This document shows, one piece after another, positions 6,801 to 10,933 of a stretch of DNA of 10,933 nt (position 1 is the stretch's first letter; each line of letters begins with the position of its first letter). Source of the DNA: RGIG3009 sp045630285 (GTDB taxonomy: Bacteria > Bacillota > Clostridia > Oscillospirales > Acutalibacteraceae); NCBI GenBank assembly GCA_045630285.1, contig JAZQSX010000030.1:1-10933 (forward strand), read 5' to 3'. Below the pieces are notes generated by a model. The model was not told the DNA's origin, ran no database searches, and was given only the letters and a program-made list of their open reading frames with translations. A program made the translations under genes and the position numbers.

Positions 6801-8362
6801 CACGCATCCTCCTCCGGTTCCACCGTCGTTTCCACGATTTCCTCGTCGGTCGGCTCATCGGTCGGCTCGTCCGCCGTCTTTTTGGGGCTGAGCAGCAGGG
6901 ACAGCACGATCGTCAGCAGCAGGATACCCGCCGGGATCGCCACCATGGCCACCGGGAAATCGGTACCGCCGATATTCACCGTGGCGTGCTTGCGGGTGGT
7001 GGTCGTTGCGACGGTGGTGGTCGTTTTTCCGCTCGTGGCGGGGGAGGTGGGGAGATATTCCGGCTCAGACGGAGCGGGCACGCCGTCCGCAGGGTTCATA
7101 TCGGCGGCGAGCATAGCGATCTGGTCCGCCGACAGCGCCTGCGGATACAGCAGCGCATCGTCGATGAGCGCCTCCAGCATCGGATCGCCCTCCATACCCC
7201 GTCCAATGAAGAAACGGTCGAGATACGGCACCATGTCCTGCAGCTCCATAGCGCCACGGCAGGTGTACAGCGGGCTGCCGTCCACGTACAGGCGCATCGC
7301 ATCCTCCGACAGCGTCACCGCAATGTGATGCCACTCACCCACGGGCAGAGCGAGGGTGGTATCGTCCTTCGCCTCGCCGAACGCCTCGTCGGAGGTGAAG
7401 ATGTTCTTGTTTTCAAAGGTCATATAGATGCCGTCCAGCCCCGCACCGTTGTCACGCATGTGGGGGGAGACGTACGCATACCAAATATCGGGATCCCACT
7501 TCAGGCGATCGCCCTTGAGATAGCGGGTGTCGAGGTCTTGGGTGGAGAAGCAGAGCAGCTTTTGCCCGATAGTCTCGTCGGCCGTGCCGTTGCCCTGCCA
7601 GTTGACCCACATCGAGACGGTAAACGCCGCCATATCGCCGTAGGTATCGCTGTTAAACAGGAAACGGGAGCAGCGCAGATAGCGTCCCTCGGCGCCGCCG
7701 AGCTGCAGCGCCAGACCACGGCGCCCCTCGACCCACCACGCATCGGTGGTGTCGGGATCACGGTGATTGAGAATATCCTGGGGATAATGCCCCTCTGCCG
7801 TGTCGCAGAAATACACCAGCTCGTGCTCCGCACCCGGCTCGCTCACCAGCACGAACGGCTCGGCGATCTCGGTCGGCGGCGTCACCACCGGCTCGTCCGG
7901 CTCCGCCGCCGTCGTTCCTGTGGTGGTGGTCGTCGCCGTCACCGTCGTCGTGGTCGTGCCGGTCGGTTTCGTCGTGGTGGTCGGCTTCGTCGTGCCGGTC
8001 GGTTTTGTGGTAGTCGTACCGGTCGGCTTCGTCGTGGTGCTCGGCTTTGTCGTGGTCGTATCGGACGGTTTTTCCGTCGATTCCGTCGGCTCGGTCGGTT
8101 TTTCCGTCGATTCCGTCGGTTTCTCGGTCGACTCGGTTGACTCGGTCGGCTCGGTTGACTCGGTCGGCTTTTCGGTCGACTCGGTAGTCGTTGTCGTAGT
8201 CGTCGTGGTCGACTCACCCGCCGCCTCACTGGTTGTGGTTGTGGTCGTCGTTTCGCCGGTGTCGGCACCGCCTTCGTCCGGCTCCGCCGCAACCGGCATC
8301 GCCACCGTCAGCAGCAGCACCGCCAACAGCGCACACAGGCACGGTATCACACGCCTATTCAC
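6800..8362 (-). CDS. Membrane-anchored LamG (concanavalin A-like) domain surface protein with Thr-rich stalk
   Basis: Predicted 520-residue surface protein, specific role unknown. Residues 1-26 are a signal peptide ending MPVAA. Residues ~33-151 are extremely rich in Thr, with runs of T and repeats of STEKPTE and TTTKPTG, a mucin-like extended stalk. Residues ~185-410 fit a LamG-like jelly roll of the Laminin_G_3/concanavalin A-like type: LALQLGGAEGRYLR, FTVSMWVNWQGNG, VGEWHHIAVTLSEDAMRLYVDGSPL, FFIGRG and LEALIDDALLYPQALSADQI are characteristic strands. Such domains bind sugars or proteins. A second short Thr-rich linker (~440-457), a transmembrane segment (~469-492) and an acidic tail (ADEPTDEPTDEE...) follow. 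There is no LPXTG motif. The longest frame starts at 8374, but the GTG at 8362 is eight bases after AAAGGTGG and gives the better signal peptide (MNRRVIP...). Confidence 0.85.
   Translation of the reverse strand: MNRRVIPCLCALLAVLLLTVAMPVAAEPDEGGADTGETTTTTTTSEAAGESTTTTTTTTTESTEKPTESTEPTESTESTEKPTESTEKPTEPTESTEKPSDTTTTKPSTTTKPTGTTTTKPTGTTKPTTTTKPTGTTTTTVTATTTTTGTTAAEPDEPVVTPPTEIAEPFVLVSEPGAEHELVYFCDTAEGHYPQDILNHRDPDTTDAWWVEGRRGLALQLGGAEGRYLRCSRFLFNSDTYGDMAAFTVSMWVNWQGNGTADETIGQKLLCFSTQDLDTRYLKGDRLKWDPDIWYAYVSPHMRDNGAGLDGIYMTFENKNIFTSDEAFGEAKDDTTLALPVGEWHHIAVTLSEDAMRLYVDGSPLYTCRGAMELQDMVPYLDRFFIGRGMEGDPMLEALIDDALLYPQALSADQIAMLAADMNPADGVPAPSEPEYLPTSPATSGKTTTTVATTTTRKHATVNIGGTDFPVAMVAIPAGILLLTIVLSLLLSPKKTADEPTDEPTDEEIVETTVEPEEDA
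7910..8251 (-). repeat. Low-complexity Thr/Pro/Glu-coding repeat tract
   Basis: This part of the LamG-protein gene is made of short, imperfect, in-frame repeats. On the plus strand GTCGTGGTGGTCGG-like and TCGACTCGGT/TTTTCCGTCGATTCCGTCGG-like words recur many times. They code poly-Thr, TTTKPTG and STEKPTE repeats of the extracellular stalk. The tract is a likely site of length variation between strains. Confidence 0.85.
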
Positions 8363-8390
8363 AGGAAAAACCACCTTTCAAAGCTAAACT

Positions 8391-8410
8391 GCGGGAACAC
8401 ACCCTCCCGC
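8391..8410 (-). other. Weak stem-loop between the 104-residue protein and the LamG gene
   Basis: GCGGGA (8391-8396) can pair with TCCCGC (8405-8410) around an 8-base loop. On the minus strand it is followed by AGTTTAGCTTT, which is not a proper U-tract. The 56-base gap it lies in shows no convincing promoter, so read-through from the upstream gene seems likely. Confidence 0.35.
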
Positions 8411-8418
8411 TGAGGCAC

Positions 8419-8733
8419 TTACTTTCGATGATACGAATAATACGCCACCGCCGTGCAGCGCTTACCGCTGACGGTATCGTCACCCGTGAGCAGCACGCCG
8501 TTTTTGCTGAGCAGCTCACCGAATTCCAGTGTGGCAACGGGGCAGGCAAACGGGACGCTGCCGTCCTCGAAGCGCAATTCCAGCACGTCGGTTGCGGCGC
8601 AGATGCGACCGTTTTTCCCGATCACGACCTCGCCGGTCGGTTCACGGCGCACCGCATACGCAATGAGGTGACCGTCCACCTTATCCAGCCCGGCGGGTCT
8701 GCCGTCACGGGGACGGCGTCGGAACAGGCCCAT
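8419..8733 (-). CDS. Conserved-looking small protein of unknown function (104 residues)
   Basis: I do not recognise this protein with certainty. It has 104 residues, no signal peptide and no membrane segment, so it should be cytoplasmic. The N-terminus is basic (MGLFRRRPRDGR). The rest alternates short beta-strand-like stretches with turns (HLIAYAVRREPTGEVVIGKNGRI, VLELRFEDGSVPFACPVATLEFGELLSKNGVLLTG) and ends in AVAYYSYHRK, suggesting a small beta-barrel-like fold. The start is well supported: ATG with AAGGAGG seven bases upstream. It is the first gene behind the strong promoter at 8766-8794 and is separated by only 56 bases from the LamG gene, so it may be co-transcribed with the surface proteins. 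Whether it works with them or is just the lead gene is unknown. Confidence 0.75.
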   Translation of the reverse strand: MGLFRRRPRDGRPAGLDKVDGHLIAYAVRREPTGEVVIGKNGRICAATDVLELRFEDGSVPFACPVATLEFGELLSKNGVLLTGDDTVSGKRCTAVAYYSYHRK

Positions 8734-8765
8734 GCAGACCCCTCCTTTTCGTTATATACCTATCT

Positions 8766-8794
8766 ATTGTACCGAGAAAGAGAGCGTCTGTCAA
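8766..8794 (-). promoter_or_regulatory. Near-consensus sigma-A promoter of the surface-protein unit
   Basis: On the minus strand TTGACA (8794-8789), a 17-base spacer and TACAAT (8771-8766). The -35 is perfect, the -10 differs by one base and the spacing is optimal. It lies 32 bases upstream of the ATG at 8733 and is the only convincing promoter I find for the five minus-strand genes down to 3671. It predicts strong, possibly constitutive expression. Confidence 0.85.
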
Positions 8795-8822
8795 CCGTCC
8801 GCAAAAAAACTTGCGTGGGATG

Positions 8823-8851
8823 TTGCGTTTTTTGTCGGATAGTGCTATGAT
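8823..8851 (+). promoter_or_regulatory. Predicted sigma-A promoter of the lipid kinase gene
   Basis: TTGCGT (8823-8828), 17-base spacer, TATGAT (8846-8851), preceded by TG one base upstream of the -10 (extended -10). It lies about 40 bases before the GTG start at 8892. Its -35 is 29 bases from the -35 of the divergent promoter at 8766-8794, so the two promoters are back to back. Confidence 0.7.
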
Positions 8852-8891
8852 GATAACAAAACAGAAACATTTTGGTTGGAGGGATTGATCC

Positions 8892-9782
8892 GTGGCACAA
8901 AAGGTACTGCTGATCATCAACCCCGTGGCGGGAAAAACACGGGGCAAAACGGCGCTGTTTCCGCTCACCGAAGCGTTCTGCAAGGCGGGGTACGAGGTTT
9001 CGGCCTTTATTACCGCCAAGCGAGGTGACGCTGAGGAGGTAGCGAGAGAGCGTGGAGCGTCGCACGATTTGGTCGTGTGCTGTGGCGGTGACGGCACGCT
9101 CGGCGAGGTCATCAACGGTCTGCAGGGCATTGATCATGCGGTGCCGCTCGGCTACATTCCGCTCGGCAGCACGAACGATTTTGCCAGCACGCTGGGCCTG
9201 CCCAAGCGGCTGCCGCGGGCGATCACCCGTGTCGTGGAGGGCGAAGCGACTCCCTTCGACATTGGTCTGTGGAACGACGAACGGTATTTCTCCTACATTG
9301 CGTCGTTCGGTGCGTTCACCGCTTCGTCGTACAGCGCCTCGCAGTCGGTCAAAAACGTGCTGGGGCATTTCGCCTACGTGCTGGAGGGTGCGAAGGAGCT
9401 CACCTCGATCCGCCCCTACGCCGTGACGGTGGAGGCGGACGGCACCGTCCTCGAGGGCGAGTACCTGTTCGGTGCGGTGAGCAATTCCACCACGGTGGGC
9501 GGCATGGTCAAGCTGAACAAGGAGCTGGTCGACCTGCACGACGGCGAGTTTGAGGTCGTGCTGGTCAAGAAGCCGAAGGGCGCAGGCGAGCTGAGCAAGC
9601 TGCTGCTGGCGCTGAAGGGCGGCAATTTTGAGAACAAGAAGCTGTTTGACTTCTTCAAAGCGTCGAAGATCTCCTTCACGATCGAGGGCAACCCGCCCTG
9701 GTCGCTGGACGGTGACCTGGCGGAGGCGGAGGGGACGATCGTCATCGAAAACTGCCACGACGCCCTGCTGCTGCGGCTGTAA
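8892..9782 (+). CDS. Diacylglycerol kinase family (YegS/DgkB-type) lipid kinase
   Basis: A 296-residue soluble lipid kinase expected to act at the inner face of the membrane, phosphorylating diacylglycerol or a related lipid. Seen directly: N-terminal strand VLLIINPVAGK, the nucleotide-binding signature CCGGDGTLGEVING with GGDGT at 65-69, LGSTNDFA at 91-98, a beta-rich C-terminal domain, and LDGD near 272-275 where the family usually has DGE or DGD. Length is normal for the DAGK_cat family. The start is GTG at 8892, with GGAGG nine bases upstream. In Gram-positives DgkB recycles diacylglycerol from lipoteichoic acid synthesis, but several related kinases have other substrates, so no symbol is given. 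It is followed after 38 bases by a small ribbon-helix-helix gene that is probably co-transcribed. Confidence 0.93.
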   Translation: MAQKVLLIINPVAGKTRGKTALFPLTEAFCKAGYEVSAFITAKRGDAEEVARERGASHDLVVCCGGDGTLGEVINGLQGIDHAVPLGYIPLGSTNDFASTLGLPKRLPRAITRVVEGEATPFDIGLWNDERYFSYIASFGAFTASSYSASQSVKNVLGHFAYVLEGAKELTSIRPYAVTVEADGTVLEGEYLFGAVSNSTTVGGMVKLNKELVDLHDGEFEVVLVKKPKGAGELSKLLLALKGGNFENKKLFDFFKASKISFTIEGNPPWSLDGDLAEAEGTIVIENCHDALLLRL

Positions 9783-9820
9783 TCTCCTGATCGGGTATGA
9801 TTTTATACGAGGTGACACGT

Positions 9821-9985
9821 ATGAAACCGTTGAAGCAAAAGGTCAGCATTACGCTGGATGAGGACATTGTGGAGCAGGTCAAGTGCTTGTCGGAGGAGAC
9901 GGACCGTTCCTTCTCCCAGTACGTCAATCTGGTGCTGAAAAATCACATCAAGCGCCTGAAATCCAAAGCCGACTCCGAGAAATAA
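9821..9985 (+). CDS. Small ribbon-helix-helix (CopG/Arc-like) protein
   Basis: A 54-residue protein: MKPLKQKVSITLDEDIVEQ gives a short basic beta-strand followed by a helix, then LSEETDRSFSQYVNLVLKNHIKRLK gives the second helix with the conserved S-x-Y/x-N/x pattern. This is the usual layout of dimeric ribbon-helix-helix DNA-binding proteins such as CopG/Arc-type regulators and antitoxins. No toxin gene lies next to it. The upstream neighbour is a complete lipid kinase and the downstream one is glyQS on the other strand. The ATG at 9821 is chosen because GAGGTGA stands just before it; the frame could extend to 9797 without a good site. It may regulate its own operon or a distant gene. Confidence 0.8.
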   Translation: MKPLKQKVSITLDEDIVEQVKCLSEETDRSFSQYVNLVLKNHIKRLKSKADSEK

Positions 9986-9993
9986 TCAAAAAG

Positions 9994-10027
9994 AAACAGC
10001 GGACACCGCACGGTGCCCGCTGTTTTT
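9994..10027. terminator. Bidirectional terminator between the ribbon-helix-helix gene and glyQS
   Basis: AAACAGCGGACACCG (9994-10008) pairs with CGGTGCCCGCTGTTT (10011-10025) with one A-C mismatch. The plus strand continues with T (to 10027), the minus strand with TTTCTTTTT. It lies nine bases after the ribbon-helix-helix stop codon and 13 bases from the glyQS stop codon, in a convergent arrangement, and should serve both genes. Confidence 0.9.
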
Positions 10028-10037
10028 ATGTTACCGA

Positions 10038-10933
10038 TCAAAAAGCGATCTTCTCGGCCAGATACGCCTTCAGCTCGCTGATCTTGACACGCTCCTGCGC
10101 CATGGTATCACGGTCACGCACCGTCACGCAGCCGTCCTCTTCCGACTCAAAGTCGTAGGTCAGGCAGAACGGGGTGCCGATCTCGTCCTCACGGCGATAG
10201 CGCTTGCCGATCGAGCCGGCGTCGTCGAAGTCCACCATAAACTCCTTGGCGAGCTCCTCAAACACGGCACGTGCCGGCTCGGAGAGCTTCTTGGACAGCG
10301 GCAGGACGGCGGCCTTGAAGGGAGCGAGCGCCGGATGCAGATGCAGCACGGTACGCACGTCGTTCTTCTCGGCGTCGACGACCTCCTCGTCGTACGCATC
10401 GCACAGCACCGCCAGCACCGTACGCTCGACGCCGAGACTCGGCTCGATGACATAGGGGATGTAGTGCTCGTTGGTTTCCTGATCGAAATAGGTCATATCC
10501 TTGCCCGACGTCTCCTGATGCTGGGTCAGGTCGTAGTCGGTGCGGTCGGCAACGCCCCACAGCTCGCCCCAGCCGAACGGGAACAGGAACTCAAAGTCAG
10601 TGGTTGCCTTGGAATAGAAGCACAGCTCCTCGGGATCGTGGTCACGCAGACGCAGGTTTTCGTCCTTCAGGCCGATAGCGAGCAGCCAGTTGTGGCAGAA
10701 CTCACGCCAGTAGGAGAACCACTCGAGGTCGGTGCCGGGCTTGCAGAAGAACTCCAGCTCCATTTGCTCGAACTCACGCACACGGAAGATGAAGTTACCG
10801 GGGGTGATCTCGTTGCGGAAGGACTTGCCGATCTGACCGATACCGAACGGCAGCTTTTTGCGGGTGGAGCGCTGAACATTGGGGAAGTTGACAAAGATGC
10901 CCTGCGCCGTTTCGGGACGCAGATACACGGTGT
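10038..10933 (-). CDS. glyQS: Glycine--tRNA ligase, single-chain type, C-terminal part (5' end outside window)
   Basis: Charges tRNA-Gly with glycine in the cytoplasm. The frame runs off the right edge, so about 298 residues of the C-terminal part are visible. They start at TVYLRPETAQGIF, the family signature in the class II catalytic core. Then come motif 2 (SFRNEITPGNFIFRVREFEQME), the stretch WGELWGVADRTDYDL, motif 3 (EPSLGVERTVLAVL) and the anticodon-binding domain (VLHLHPALAPFKAAVLPL ... GSIGKRYRREDEIGTPFCLTYD ... ISELKAYLAEKI). This is the homodimeric alpha-2 GlyRS found in many Firmicutes, archaea and eukaryotes, not the alpha2/beta2 GlyQ/GlyS type. A GTG inside the frame at 10928 is an internal valine codon, not a start. 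A T-box leader would be expected upstream, outside the window. Confidence 0.97.
   Translation of the reverse strand, partial: TVYLRPETAQGIFVNFPNVQRSTRKKLPFGIGQIGKSFRNEITPGNFIFRVREFEQMELEFFCKPGTDLEWFSYWREFCHNWLLAIGLKDENLRLRDHDPEELCFYSKATTDFEFLFPFGWGELWGVADRTDYDLTQHQETSGKDMTYFDQETNEHYIPYVIEPSLGVERTVLAVLCDAYDEEVVDAEKNDVRTVLHLHPALAPFKAAVLPLSKKLSEPARAVFEELAKEFMVDFDDAGSIGKRYRREDEIGTPFCLTYDFESEEDGCVTVRDRDTMAQERVKISELKAYLAEKIAF

Noticed and set aside
6704..8140. Plus-strand frames opposite the LamG gene, including Arg-rich and Val-rich low-complexity products.
   Set aside because: They are complements of the Thr-rich repeat tract and of the LamG coding region. No ribosome binding sites or recognisable domains are present.
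6800..8362. Sortase (LPXTG) anchoring of the LamG protein, because of the sequence LPTSP before the anchor.
   Set aside because: LPTSP is not LPXTG, it lies about 30 residues before the membrane segment, and the tail is long and acidic instead of short and basic.
8760..9818. A 352-codon minus-strand frame opposite the lipid kinase.
   Set aside because: The plus-strand kinase has clear GGDGT and STND motifs and a ribosome binding site. The antisense product shows no domain.

Overview
The window looks like a chromosomal segment of a Gram-positive anaerobe of the Clostridia, most likely an uncultured Oscillospiraceae/Ruminococcaceae-type gut bacterium. This is inferred from four things: a single-chain (alpha-2 type) glycyl-tRNA synthetase, a Firmicutes-style SecA with a C-terminal zinc motif, Thr/Pro-rich surface proteins, and strong GGAGG-type ribosome binding sites with frequent GTG starts. 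Most of the window is GC-rich. The first ~600 bases are visibly more AT-rich.

Layout. At the left edge lies the C-terminal part of a LysR-type regulator (+), closed by a strong hairpin terminator. secA (-) follows, with its own promoter and a perfect-palindrome terminator. Positions 3626-8733 hold five genes, all on the minus strand and read from right to left: a 104-residue protein of unknown function, a secreted LamG-domain protein with a Thr-rich stalk and C-terminal membrane anchor, a secreted beta-rich protein with a Pro/Ser/Thr stalk and C-terminal membrane anchor, and two paralogous lipoproteins each built of ten YD (RHS-like) repeats. They appear to be one transcription unit: a near-consensus sigma-A promoter (TTGACA-N17-TACAAT) stands before the first gene, two genes are joined by a TGATG overlap, and the only hairpin with a U-tract lies after the last gene. 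Related hairpins without U-tracts stand in the gaps upstream of each lipoprotein gene. Divergent from this unit, on the + strand, are a diacylglycerol-kinase-family lipid kinase and a 54-residue ribbon-helix-helix protein. A bidirectional terminator then separates them from the 3'-terminal part of glycyl-tRNA synthetase (-), which runs off the right edge.

The most interesting part is the surface-protein unit. Its four exported products are all predicted to face outward while tethered to the membrane, two by transmembrane anchors and two by lipid. The two lipoprotein genes share an almost identical 159-base 5' block (leader, start, signal peptide, start of the mature region) but have strongly diverged repeat bodies. 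That is the pattern of a duplicated or gene-converted expression/export cassette carrying variable binding surfaces. No function for this unit can be read from sequence alone. The housekeeping genes (secA, lipid kinase, glyQS) look ordinary.
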